Below, piece after piece: positions 26,490 to 35,515 of a stretch of 64,000 bases of DNA. The notes beneath the pieces were generated by a model, which was given only the letters and a program-made list of their open reading frames with translations, searched no databases and was not told where the DNA came from. Within the stretch, counting starts at the first letter, position 1, and every line of letters begins with the position of its first letter. The translations under genes and the position numbers were made by a program. Source of the stretch: Bacteroidales bacterium (GTDB lineage Bacteria > Bacteroidota > Bacteroidia > Bacteroidales > VadinHA17); the NCBI GenBank assembly GCA_003157015.1, contig PMIJ01000114.1, forward strand, positions 17,453-81,452, read 5' to 3'.

Positions 26490-26560
26490 CCCTTTGTGCT
26501 ACTTTGTACTTTACTTTGTGATTAAATTAATTAGTTTTACCACAAAGGAACACTAAGGCC
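26490..26560. repeat. imperfect inverted repeat of CTTTGTG/CACAAAG words
   Basis: Words ctttgtgct, actttgtactt, actttgtg are followed across an A/T loop by taccacaaagg, aacactaagg. The perfect core is ctttgtg (26514-26520) against cacaaag (26541-26547). It is located between the TPR-CRTAC1 and CRTAC1 genes. Confidence 0.7.
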
Positions 26561-26569
26561 TTTTTAGCG

Positions 26570-29500
26570 CTATTTTTTTAATGCATTTCGAAAATCATCC
26601 GATGTAACAACTCTGGTATTGTAATCCTTCAGATACTTCTGATGTTCATCATCCTTTGGATAAATATCAGATGCAGACGGTGGATAGCTTTTCATGCCAT
26701 GGAAAGGAAGCGGCAGAACCGTGCTTCCAAGCGCTGTGTTTATATCACCGTCCTTCACCCAGCCTACGGTGTGAATCAGGAAATCTCTTTTCCACCCTTT
26801 CGTTAATTCCGGCAATACCCTGGAGTCAAACTCAACTGATGTTTCATCGCCTGCATTTGAAATAATATATTTGTTATCAGATTTCTTAAGCAGGGGCAAT
26901 ACATCACCGTAACGGGTATAATTGCCTGACAGATCGCGCCATTTGACAGCTTTATCAACACTGGAATAGTCAAACCAGTGAGGACCGTACCGGCCGCCTT
27001 TTCTGTAGCTATGTGAAAACCCTCTGTAATGCAAATCAGCTGCAACCGGATTAAGTATTGTTGAAACCACGGGAGCGTTTGAGACATTATCAGAGAAAAA
27101 GATATAATCCCAATAGATCTCCATATTTGTTCTGATCCTTATCCTGTGATCTGCTGACAGGAACTTGCCTGACAGATCGGCAATTACGGTCTTATCTTTT
27201 CCCATTGGAAATCCCAGGTTCTCAGTAACCGTTTCCCATTCGCCTTTTTTATTAATCACCTGTACGAAGGGACGGAAAACTTTCAGTGCAGAGGATTGTG
27301 AAATAGCAACATTAATACTGGCATCGGTAGGAAAAATCCAGCCATTCAGGAAAAGGAATAGATTCTTGTTTTTTCCCACATCGCCCGGATCAAGAATAAG
27401 ATCGTGCATCTCCACAACTCCCTGGTATTTATCAGGTCCAAAGTCAGAGAGATATTTATCATCCTTTGCAGAAATGAATGAAAGAACATCGTTCCCCTGT
27501 GAATCTGTAGCACTCAGAGGGATGTGCTTTCCTTTAACCTCGAATAACTTATTGCCCGGGAAGGGTGGGGGAGAAAACTGTTCAGGAACAAAAATATCTA
27601 CAGAATCAGGATGATCGACAGCAACCAGTTGCACCTGATCGAAGAACATAGTCTCCCAAAGTTCTGATGTAAGCTGTATAGAGTATATTCCGTTTCTTGG
27701 TTTCAGTAATTCGCCCGGTATCTTAATATAATCATCGGATGCATCGGGGAATGCGTATGCGGTATTGCCCCCCATTATTCCGAGCGGCATACCGAGAGCG
27801 CTTCTCCACATGACATCCTTTACAAAGGTAAATTCGTTTCCATCCCATGTGTATAGAAACGGACATGATCCTTTAAGTGTTTGTGCCTCAATCAGCGCCT
27901 GATTAGTTCCCGTTGATAAAATATTCTGCGGTACTCCATTGGTCCATGTGATCCTTATATTATCAGCTTTTGCCCTGTTTCCCAGTCCGAAATGTATATT
28001 TGGATCAGTGACTACCATAGACTGGTAAAGATCACCGGCACGTATTTCAACCTTTGCTCCAATCCCGAAATGATTATTCTTGGCGCTTCCTGCTCTTAAC
28101 CCCACAAGCTTCATAGTTACATAATGGTTCAAATTTCCACCATCATTCCGTAAAAGGGTAACACCTCCATTTAATCCTGCAATAACTATATCAATATCGC
28201 CGTCATCATTATAATCAAATAAAGCTATCTGGTTTCCTGATCTGGGTTCTTCGGGCAGAAGTCTGGAGACATCTTCAAAATTACCTTTCCCGTCATTATG
28301 ATAAAGGAATACTCCGCGACCGCCTTTTTCATCAGATTCACCTGCAACAATAAGATCCTGATAACCATCATTATCAAAATCAAAGAATTTAGCATCATAA
28401 ACTTTTACATGTTTTAATGCAGCGAACATCTGATTTGAATTCTTTGCAAGTTCAAAAGTGCCATTACCCTTGTTTCGCATTAGCTCATGATCACCTCCAT
28501 TAACTGATGTGATGAAAAGGTCAGGAAATCCGTCATTATTATAATCTCCCACTGCCACTGCACCCGATCCTCCTTTACTTTTAAGACCGCTGGCTTCAGT
28601 AATATCCTTAAAATTGCCCTGACGCTGATTTGAAAATAAGGTATTGCTTGAATTCTCATTTACTACGAACAGGTCAATGTCCCCATCGTCATCAAAATCT
28701 CCAAATGCTGCCTCGCGGCTATTGGCGTTCTTACACGACATTCCCATTTTTTCTGCCTGCTCCTGAAAAGTGCCATCTCCATTATTCCTGAACATCAGAT
28801 TTGAATTCGATCCTGTTTCATATAAGTCAAGATCTCCGTCATGGTCCATATCGAAGAATAATGCTCTGTTTCCACCGGTTTTGCTGCCTATATGTGCTTT
28901 CTCAGTGACATTTTCAAAAATTCCTTTTCCGGCATTTCTGTATAATATATCACCGCCTTCTCTTGCAATAAAAAGGTCGAGAAATCCATCGTTGTCGTAA
29001 TCAGCAAATGCAGCCGATGATTCCTTACCCGAATGCTTTATTCCGGCTTCTTCTGAAACATCTTTAAACCTGCCCATATCATTGTTCATCAGGTAATGCT
29101 TATAAGTCGAGGAAGCCTGATCATAGCTGCCCACATAGAGGTCAACATCTCCATCGCTGTCATAATCAGCTGCTTCCACATGAGTGGAATATCTGAATTC
29201 CGTATTCTTATCATCAATATTCGCCGGGATAATATTTAAACCGGCTGCGGCTGTAGCATCGGTAAATTTTATTGCAGAAAGAATTGATTTATTTTCCCAT
29301 GATTCTGATACAGGCTGCTGGTCATAAGAAATCAAAGGGAAACCGACTAATGATCCTCCGGGTCCTTTTAAATCCATGATACCGGCCTGGTAAGGTGAGG
29401 TAACTTTAAGATAATTATGGAATATTGTAAATTGAACTATTGCATTTTCCTTATCGGCCTTTTTCAGTAAAGAGAGTGTTTTGTTGTAATAATCAATGGC

Positions 29501-30127
29501 TTCCTTAGGGAACTCAGGAAATTGTTTATGAATAGTTTCCAGCTGTTCAGTTGCTTTGTCATAATCCCCGTTGCGGATGTAAATATCAGTCAGACTTAGT
29601 TTAGGGACAAGATTATCAGGAGCTTTCGCAACCAGCTGTAGCAATAAATTCTTCCTTTCCTGTATTGATGCGGTATCTGTTGCCGACGAAAATAATTCAG
29701 TAAGATCATATAGAATTTTAACATGGTCGGGAGCAAATTTAAGAGCCTCTTTAAGTTCTGAGACAGCTTTTGCACGTTCATCATTCATCTGGTACACCGT
29801 AGCCAGCAATAATCTTATATCCGCATCTTTAGGGTCAATTTTTATGGCTTCAAACAACTGCTTTTTTGCTTCAGGATATTTACCCATTCTTAAATATGCC
29901 AGGCCCAGATTTGCATATCCGAGCTTCTCCTTAGGAGCCATTTTGATGAATTTTAAAAACTCCTTTTCTGCGTCATCAAGTTTGAATTCCTCAAGATCTG
30001 CAAGACCAAGGGTCTGGGTCGTCATCAATTCGACCGATTTTTGTTTTGCGTCTTTTGCAGTATCCTTGCAGCTTAAAAGAAAAGAGAAGCAAAATGCAAT
30101 TAGTAATAAAATGATATATTTATTCAT
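26570..30127 (-). CDS. giant TPR + CRTAC1-family lipoprotein
   Basis: A 1185-aa lipoprotein from ATG 30127 (MNKYIILLLIAFCFSFLLSC; lipid Cys20). The 18-codon upstream extension is rejected because it would displace the signal. Domains: TPR-like helices ~35-225 (EKLGYANLGLAYLRMGKYPEAKKQ and following units), FG-GAP/VCBS propeller ~270-680, ASPIC/UnbV ~690-770 (IGAKVEIRAGDLYQSM, HFGLGNRAKADNIRITW), and a ~400-residue C-terminal region (CPFLYTWDGNEFTFVKDVMW...) not seen in the other CRTAC1 proteins here. Probably at the outer membrane. A 235-nt gap with a long inverted repeat separates it from the preceding binding-protein gene. Confidence 0.9.
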   Translation of the reverse strand: MNKYIILLLIAFCFSFLLSCKDTAKDAKQKSVELMTTQTLGLADLEEFKLDDAEKEFLKFIKMAPKEKLGYANLGLAYLRMGKYPEAKKQLFEAIKIDPKDADIRLLLATVYQMNDERAKAVSELKEALKFAPDHVKILYDLTELFSSATDTASIQERKNLLLQLVAKAPDNLVPKLSLTDIYIRNGDYDKATEQLETIHKQFPEFPKEAIDYYNKTLSLLKKADKENAIVQFTIFHNYLKVTSPYQAGIMDLKGPGGSLVGFPLISYDQQPVSESWENKSILSAIKFTDATAAAGLNIIPANIDDKNTEFRYSTHVEAADYDSDGDVDLYVGSYDQASSTYKHYLMNNDMGRFKDVSEEAGIKHSGKESSAAFADYDNDGFLDLFIAREGGDILYRNAGKGIFENVTEKAHIGSKTGGNRALFFDMDHDGDLDLYETGSNSNLMFRNNGDGTFQEQAEKMGMSCKNANSREAAFGDFDDDGDIDLFVVNENSSNTLFSNQRQGNFKDITEASGLKSKGGSGAVAVGDYNNDGFPDLFITSVNGGDHELMRNKGNGTFELAKNSNQMFAALKHVKVYDAKFFDFDNDGYQDLIVAGESDEKGGRGVFLYHNDGKGNFEDVSRLLPEEPRSGNQIALFDYNDDGDIDIVIAGLNGGVTLLRNDGGNLNHYVTMKLVGLRAGSAKNNHFGIGAKVEIRAGDLYQSMVVTDPNIHFGLGNRAKADNIRITWTNGVPQNILSTGTNQALIEAQTLKGSCPFLYTWDGNEFTFVKDVMWRSALGMPLGIMGGNTAYAFPDASDDYIKIPGELLKPRNGIYSIQLTSELWETMFFDQVQLVAVDHPDSVDIFVPEQFSPPPFPGNKLFEVKGKHIPLSATDSQGNDVLSFISAKDDKYLSDFGPDKYQGVVEMHDLILDPGDVGKNKNLFLFLNGWIFPTDASINVAISQSSALKVFRPFVQVINKKGEWETVTENLGFPMGKDKTVIADLSGKFLSADHRIRIRTNMEIYWDYIFFSDNVSNAPVVSTILNPVAADLHYRGFSHSYRKGGRYGPHWFDYSSVDKAVKWRDLSGNYTRYGDVLPLLKKSDNKYIISNAGDETSVEFDSRVLPELTKGWKRDFLIHTVGWVKDGDINTALGSTVLPLPFHGMKSYPPSASDIYPKDDEHQKYLKDYNTRVVTSDDFRNALKK

Positions 30128-30199
30128 ACTAATCAGGTTTTTTAAAGACAACAATGTTATTCTATGCTTCTGAAATGGCATTGTTAATTCGCTTTTTAA

Positions 30200-30298
30200 C
30201 TTTGTGTTCCTTGGTGACGTACTTAGTGCTCTTTGTGGTTCATTATTTACAATTTACCACAAAGGTACTCGAAGGTTTTCACTAAGGTACACGAAGGG
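30200..30298. repeat. long imperfect inverted repeat, CTTTGTG family
   Basis: The perfect core is ctttgtggt (30231-30239) against accacaaag (30256-30264) with a 16-nt loop. Arms of about 40 nt continue imperfectly (ctttgtgttccttggtg on the left, cactaaggtacacgaaggg on the right). It lies between two leftward genes and may terminate or process the upstream eight-gene transcript. Confidence 0.8.
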
Positions 30299-30362
30299 CT
30301 AATTGGACATTCAGTTTGTTATTTTTATCAAAATTATGAAATTAAAGGAACATAACCCGTGT

Positions 30363-31490
30363 TTACTTTTCAACCGACACTGGAATTCCATTTTTTATTT
30401 GCATCAAACCGGGAGTGCCCATGCGTTTCCCTTTATTATCAAACTGAATTGGTCCGGTCACCCCGGTATAATGAATTTTTGACAAATAATTTTGAATCTC
30501 TCTGCGCTCGGTACCGGCATTTTTAATAGCTTCAATAAGTAAATTTATGCCATCAAATGAATATGCAGCAACCGCACCCGGTACTTTGCCATAGTTTTTT
30601 TGAAACTCCTCCCGGAAGGATAAACCCTTTGACCCCGATAAGTTTACTGAAGAGACAAAAACAACATTCTCATACGATTTCATATCCAGTTCTGAAATAT
30701 CATTTTCATCCAGAAGAGCTAAAGATCCAAATAAAGGCTGAATCATTTTCCTTTTTCTAAACTCATCAATTAATTTTATGGAAGCTGCAGGTTTGCCAAA
30801 CATAACAATAGCTTTTATGTCAGCATTATTGATCCGGTCGATTAAGCTTTTAAAATCTTTATTATTATTATCATATAATAGTTGCAACGGATCAGTTTTA
30901 CCTTCAAGCTTTGTCTGTTTCACAAAATTTTCAAGTGCCAGTTTCGAGTCATAATCATTCCCTGAAACGGCTGCTATTTTAGTAAGTTTTCTTTTATCAT
31001 AAATTTCTTCAATAAGAGCATCTGCCTGTTGAATATCAGTTGGTGCACAGCTGAAGTACCATGGTACAAACGCCTCGGCCAGAGTAGGGTCACTTGCCCA
31101 TGAAGATAAATAGACTATCCTTGTTTTTGCAGCGACCTGTTCAATAAGATGCCCGTTTCTACCATCGCCTGAACTCATCAGAGCGCATACGTTATCTTCA
31201 AAAATAAGGCTGACTGCCTGGTTGGAGCCGGTTCCCCACGGACCTTCCATTGAACGAACGACTAACTGGAAGGGCTTGTTCCTGTAGCCTCCCTGCTCAT
31301 TGGCTTTGCGGATTGCCATTTCTGCACCATTTACTGCAGACAGGGAGTTATTATCAGAAATTAACAGTCCGATTTTCACAGTCTTATCAGACTCTTCATG
31401 CTTTTTGCCGGACTGTAAGTCAGATGCAATGAATCCGGAGAGTACTGAAATGAGACAGACAGGCAATAGTAGTTTCTGTAATTTCATCAA
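30363..31490 (-). CDS. LivJ-type periplasmic substrate-binding protein
   Basis: A 375-aa exported type-I periplasmic binding protein (signal ~1-22). The receptor-family pattern is visible: VKIGLLISDNNSLSAVNGAEMAIRKANEQGG-like start, ALMSSGDGRNGHLIEQVAAK, YSFDGINLLIEAIKNAG near the end. This family normally feeds branched-chain amino acid or urea/amide ABC importers, but no ATPase or permease gene is in the operon. It follows DAHP synthase by 17 nt and is the eighth and last gene of the tight series 40684-30363. Confidence 0.87.
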   Translation of the reverse strand: MMKLQKLLLPVCLISVLSGFIASDLQSGKKHEESDKTVKIGLLISDNNSLSAVNGAEMAIRKANEQGGYRNKPFQLVVRSMEGPWGTGSNQAVSLIFEDNVCALMSSGDGRNGHLIEQVAAKTRIVYLSSWASDPTLAEAFVPWYFSCAPTDIQQADALIEEIYDKRKLTKIAAVSGNDYDSKLALENFVKQTKLEGKTDPLQLLYDNNNKDFKSLIDRINNADIKAIVMFGKPAASIKLIDEFRKRKMIQPLFGSLALLDENDISELDMKSYENVVFVSSVNLSGSKGLSFREEFQKNYGKVPGAVAAYSFDGINLLIEAIKNAGTERREIQNYLSKIHYTGVTGPIQFDNKGKRMGTPGLMQIKNGIPVSVEK

Positions 31491-31507
31491 AAGACCTCAC
31501 TATTTTT

Positions 31508-32389
31508 TCATATATGGGCAGCTTTGAGTGTTGAAATTCCTCTCCCTACAGCCTTGGCAATTTTATTCAGACCGGCCATAAGGAGTCTGAATTCATCAAG
31601 GTTAAGCGACTGATAGCCGTCACAAATTGCTTCTTCAGGTTTATAATGCACTTCCATGATTAACCCATCCGCGCCAACCGCTATAGCAGCCTTTGACATA
31701 GAAGGCACCATCCATCTCAGGCCTGTTCCGTGACTTGGGTCAACGATTACCGGAAGATGGCTGAGCCGTTTCAGCATGGGAACAGCGCTCAGATCGAGTG
31801 TATTCCTTGTGGAGGTTTCGAATGTCCTTATTCCACGCTCACATAAAATAACCTGGTCGTTACCCTGATTAAGAATATACTCAGCGGCAAGCAGGAACTC
31901 GTCAATTGTTGCCATCATACCACGCTTCAGTAAAACAGGTTTTTTGCACATACCAGCCTCCTTTAGGAGAGGATAGTTCTGCATATTACGCGATCCGATC
32001 TGAATCATGTCGGCATATGAAGCGACCATCTCAACCTGTCTTGTATCCATTACTTCTGTTACAACGGGCAAACCTATCTCTTTACTTATAATACTGAGCA
32101 ACTTCAATCCTTCTTCTCCAAGTCCCTGAAAATTATATGGTGAAGAGCGTGGTTTGAATGCTCCGCCTCTCAGAATGCCTGCACCATGGGCTTTTACAGA
32201 CCTGGCAGTTTCGAAAAGCTGTTCGCGGCTCTCGACGGCACATGGTCCGGCAATAACTACTATTTCAGCTCCTCCAACCAGCACGCCGTTAATATTCACT
32301 ATAGTGTCTTTCTGTGATGGCTTCCGGCTCACTTTAGAAGGAATAGCAGACTTTCCGTTTACATTATTATTGCATGGATTTGTTTCCAT
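31508..32389 (-). CDS. aroF: 3-deoxy-7-phosphoheptulonate (DAHP) synthase
   Basis: Condenses PEP and erythrose-4-phosphate, the first shikimate-pathway step. It is ~293 aa from ATG 32389. The frame is open to 32533, but that overlaps the upstream gene by 125 nt. AroAII/AroF-Bacillus type motifs are present: [74 protein letters not shown] and [13 protein letters not shown]. There is no ACT or chorismate-mutase domain, so no obvious feedback domain. An operon position between two periplasmic binding proteins is unusual and suggests supply of an aromatic precursor for a dedicated product. Confidence 0.95.
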   Translation of the reverse strand: METNPCNNNVNGKSAIPSKVSRKPSQKDTIVNINGVLVGGAEIVVIAGPCAVESREQLFETARSVKAHGAGILRGGAFKPRSSPYNFQGLGEEGLKLLSIISKEIGLPVVTEVMDTRQVEMVASYADMIQIGSRNMQNYPLLKEAGMCKKPVLLKRGMMATIDEFLLAAEYILNQGNDQVILCERGIRTFETSTRNTLDLSAVPMLKRLSHLPVIVDPSHGTGLRWMVPSMSKAAIAVGADGLIMEVHYKPEEAICDGYQSLNLDEFRLLMAGLNKIAKAVGRGISTLKAAHI

Positions 32390-32408
32390 TATTGCTTCGT
32401 TTATTTTA

Positions 32409-33722
32409 TTAATAGCCTCCTGTCGAACTTCCGCGTTTGTATTTCTGATCAAGCGGGGGAGCAGGAGAAAATACAAATTTTCCGTTATGAACTTCGGCAA
32501 TGAAAATATCTCTGATGTTGTTCCAGCTTCCATCCAGTATTATCTTGCCGGTAACTCCGTCATAATTCTGAAAAGTCTTTCTGTCAGTTAGCAGATCACG
32601 GATAAGCACCCTGTTTAATCCGGCTTTCCTGATAGCCTCAATTATAATGTTCATTCCATCATAAGAATGTGCAGCGAATACATCAGGTTCCTGGCCGAAT
32701 CTCTTTAAATAATTAGCCTGGAATGCTTTCAGCTTTGGATTATCTGATGTCGGATTATATTGACATGTGGTAATGATTCCTTCAGCCAATGGCCCGGCAA
32801 TCGTAAGAAATTCGGGATTCACAACCCGGTCGGAAAAATATACCGGTTGTTTTAGTCCGATTGCACGCATCTGTTTCAGAATAAGTCCCGACTCTTTTGC
32901 ATTTCCCCAAACGAGAATTGCATCGGGGTTTGTAACCATAATTCTTTCCAGCTGTGTTTTAAAATCAGTTTCTCCATCATTGAACCTCTCCTCAATGATC
33001 ATTGGATGTCCGACACGTGTAGCATTCTCCGAAAAGATTTTTATTCCGACTCTGCCATACCTGTTGTTGGCCCTGATGACAGCGACACGGGCATGGCCGT
33101 CTTTTTTGTATATTCTGGTAACCAATTGATATCCGCTCTGCCTGTCGTCGGGGATGACACGATTCAGCCATGGTATATTTGTCTCTGTAAAAGTCGGATC
33201 AGGATCACCGACACATAGCATGAAAATTTCCAGCTTTAATGCTGCTCGTAAGGCCACATGGGAAACTATATCATCAATTGACCCCATGAATATCCATACT
33301 TTTTCATCATCCATTTTAACCACTTCATTTGCAGCGGCTCCCCACAATCCGGCATCATTGTGTGGCATTAAAACGAAAGGAATTCCCTTGTAGCCGCCAT
33401 TTTTGTTAGCCTCCTCCATTGCAAGTTTTGCACCCTGTAACATTTGTATTCCCTGAGGCACCATTACTGAACCACTAAGAGGCCCAAGAAATCCTATTCT
33501 TACTTCTTTAAGATCAGCAGGTGCTTTTAATTCACGTCCGGCACCATAGAACTGAATAGGGTTGAGGAAATGGTACATATACGCTTTCGTATATTTCTGA
33601 TACGGGAAAAGTTCATCGGGAGCTTTGCCATAATTTTGTTTCTGTTCCTGTCCGTTTAAAATTGAAGCTGGCACAAAAAGTGTGATCAGAAAAGCTGCTG
33701 CTAAAAAATGTCTAGTTTTCAT
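32409..33722 (-). CDS. LivJ-type periplasmic substrate-binding protein (larger paralogue)
   Basis: A 437-aa exported binding protein (signal ~1-24, cleavage near NGQ). An N-terminal extension (~25-70, with [17 protein letters not shown]) precedes the type-I fold: [54 protein letters not shown]. It is a paralogue of the product encoded at 30363; both contain [Y]xSFDG/YDGMN and a GVTGxIxxD end block. No transporter genes accompany it. The gap to the upstream Rid gene is 9 nt. Confidence 0.87.
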   Translation of the reverse strand: MKTRHFLAAAFLITLFVPASILNGQEQKQNYGKAPDELFPYQKYTKAYMYHFLNPIQFYGAGRELKAPADLKEVRIGFLGPLSGSVMVPQGIQMLQGAKLAMEEANKNGGYKGIPFVLMPHNDAGLWGAAANEVVKMDDEKVWIFMGSIDDIVSHVALRAALKLEIFMLCVGDPDPTFTETNIPWLNRVIPDDRQSGYQLVTRIYKKDGHARVAVIRANNRYGRVGIKIFSENATRVGHPMIIEERFNDGETDFKTQLERIMVTNPDAILVWGNAKESGLILKQMRAIGLKQPVYFSDRVVNPEFLTIAGPLAEGIITTCQYNPTSDNPKLKAFQANYLKRFGQEPDVFAAHSYDGMNIIIEAIRKAGLNRVLIRDLLTDRKTFQNYDGVTGKIILDGSWNNIRDIFIAEVHNGKFVFSPAPPLDQKYKRGSSTGGY

Positions 33723-33731
33723 GATTGTGAA

Positions 33732-34319
33732 TTAATTTGATTTACAGATTGCATAGACTTCAATTTCGACAAGAAGGGTTTCCCAGCACAATCTTGCCTG
33801 AATACCTGTACTGGCCGGCAGTGGATCGAGCTTCATCCATGTATAGAAGGATGTACGGATCTTATTGAATTCTGCATAATCCCTTTCAATATCCCTGAGA
33901 TAGTTTGTTGTTCTTACAACATCATGCCAGCTCATTCCTTCTGCAGACAACAGATTGGTAATATTTACATAAGTTCTCCATAACTGGGCTTTAAAATCGC
34001 CGATATGCTCTGCCTTGCCTTCTTCGTTTACGCTGGCAGTGCCTGAAATGAGCAATACCTTATGACCTCCGAAATCCAGACGTAATGCACGGGAAAAGGA
34101 AGATGGTTTTTGATAGTTATATGCTTCATTTATAACATGTGGAGCATGAACAACAAGTTTTTCAATAGGAGGACGATCTTCATGTACCTCAGGATATTTA
34201 TAGGTGTTAATTTCATTATAATCAGATAATATACCAAGCTTTTTCATCTCGAGTTTTTCTCCATCAGTAAGCTTTGACAGATCAATGAGTAATTGTTTTT
34301 TCTCTATTATCTCAATCAT
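33732..34319 (-). CDS. Rid/YjgF-family protein with N-terminal extension
   Basis: A 195-aa protein whose residues ~65-193 form a RidA/YjgF/UK114-type domain (VLLISGTASVNEEGKAEHIGD, WHDVVRTTNYLRDIERDY, LDPLPASTGIQARLCWETLLVEIEVYAI). Rid proteins hydrolyse reactive enamines/imines. The wording SGTASV...HIGD also resembles the C-terminal part of chorismatases (FkbO/Hyg5/XanB2), which are ~330 aa, so this would be only half of one. The link to chorismate is tempting because DAHP synthase is two genes away, but is inference. Confidence 0.8.
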   Translation of the reverse strand: MIEIIEKKQLLIDLSKLTDGEKLEMKKLGILSDYNEINTYKYPEVHEDRPPIEKLVVHAPHVINEAYNYQKPSSFSRALRLDFGGHKVLLISGTASVNEEGKAEHIGDFKAQLWRTYVNITNLLSAEGMSWHDVVRTTNYLRDIERDYAEFNKIRTSFYTWMKLDPLPASTGIQARLCWETLLVEIEVYAICKSN

Positions 34320-34359
34320 ATCACAAGTATTAACTCATTCGACTTTTTCAATTTTTCAA

Positions 34360-35496
34360 CTATTTAAGTAATTCTCCACGACTAACACCTTTTTCAGTAG
34401 CTACCCAAAGCACCTCTTTATCAGCATCGACACCAATAATGAAATTATGAGCTATTGAGGGACTCATTGGAATTTCCCTGGTAGTTTTATTCGCTGTACT
34501 GTCGTCGTCGCGGCTGAAATTGGATATGATAGCTTTCCCGTTACTGTCATTATCATTTTTCTTATAAGTAACCCAGCCTTTCCCGTTGGTACTGCTTAGC
34601 CCGTTGTCGCTGCAAATGAATACCACAGGGCCCTCAGCTCTGACAAAATTGATGAAGTTGCTTGCCAGACCGCAATGTTCTTTAAAGTAGCCTTTCCAGT
34701 GCGTGCCGTCATAGCTGCTTAAACCAAAATAGGTCGATACCCACAGATATCCGGCTCCCCAGGTAGTTGCTGTTGTTATATCATGAACTATTCCATCATC
34801 GGGGAGTAAGTCAATTTCCATTTCACCGTCAGGATCGGTATAATCCTTGAATTGTTTCGTCTTCTTAGTATATTCGATAACACCGCCTCCCCAGGCAGCA
34901 ATAAAAATCTTGCCATCGCCTTCGGAGACACCATAAGTCCAAGGCTCATGCATGGGGGCATTTTGTTCGGTGAATATCTCCCATTGCCTGGTTGCCGTAT
35001 CATAATGACCTGCGCCGCCACCAGTGGCTACCCAAACGTCTTTTCCGTCGCATATGACGCAGTAAACCAGATCATTTGGCATGCCGCTGTTTAACTGAGT
35101 GAAATTTTCAAACTTGCCTCCCGACCACCTGCTTAGTCCTCCCAGTGTTCCGATCCAGACATCTCCGGTTACCTGGCTTACATCAATGGATAATATTCCA
35201 TTGTGTGGAAGACCATCAGTTGTGGTATACGTTTTCCACTTCCCATTCTCATAAACAGCCAGTCCATCATGGGTTCCTGCCAATACCCTGTCACCATCAA
35301 CACGGACACAATAAACATGATCGGAAGGAAGCCCGTCCTTTGTGGTAAAATTGCGCCAATGACCGTATACTGGCATCTTATTCGCGTCATCCCTTACATT
35401 GGTCTTAACTGAAGGTTGTCCGTTCATGGTGCAGACGCCTGAAAGTATCAATGCAACAATGCCCATAAGAACCTTTTTAACTAATAATTTTCCCAT
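34360..35496 (-). CDS. secreted beta-propeller protein (two-component-regulator-propeller repeats)
   Basis: A ~378-aa exported protein (MGKLLVKKVLMGIVALILS signal; the start at 35496 avoids overlap with the upstream stop at 35516). Repeats of the Reg_prop type are clear: FTTKDGLPSDHVYCVRVDGDR, TTDGLPHNGILSIDVSQ, GDVWIGTLGGLSRW, KDVWVATGGGAGHY, LWVSTYFGLSSYDG, LWVATEKGVSRG. It lacks the kinase part of hybrid two-component systems and so is a free-standing periplasmic or surface sensor-like propeller. Confidence 0.85.
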   Translation of the reverse strand: MGKLLVKKVLMGIVALILSGVCTMNGQPSVKTNVRDDANKMPVYGHWRNFTTKDGLPSDHVYCVRVDGDRVLAGTHDGLAVYENGKWKTYTTTDGLPHNGILSIDVSQVTGDVWIGTLGGLSRWSGGKFENFTQLNSGMPNDLVYCVICDGKDVWVATGGGAGHYDTATRQWEIFTEQNAPMHEPWTYGVSEGDGKIFIAAWGGGVIEYTKKTKQFKDYTDPDGEMEIDLLPDDGIVHDITTATTWGAGYLWVSTYFGLSSYDGTHWKGYFKEHCGLASNFINFVRAEGPVVFICSDNGLSSTNGKGWVTYKKNDNDSNGKAIISNFSRDDDSTANKTTREIPMSPSIAHNFIIGVDADKEVLWVATEKGVSRGELLK

Positions 35497-35515
35497 GATT
35501 TTCACTGTTAATAGA

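Noticed and set aside
30363..33722. A branched-chain amino acid ABC importer operon
   Set aside because: Only binding proteins are present; no permease or ATPase genes in the operon.
33732..34319. Full chorismatase (FkbO/Hyg5-like) assignment
   Set aside because: At 195 aa it is little more than a single Rid domain, about half a chorismatase; kept only as a remote resemblance.
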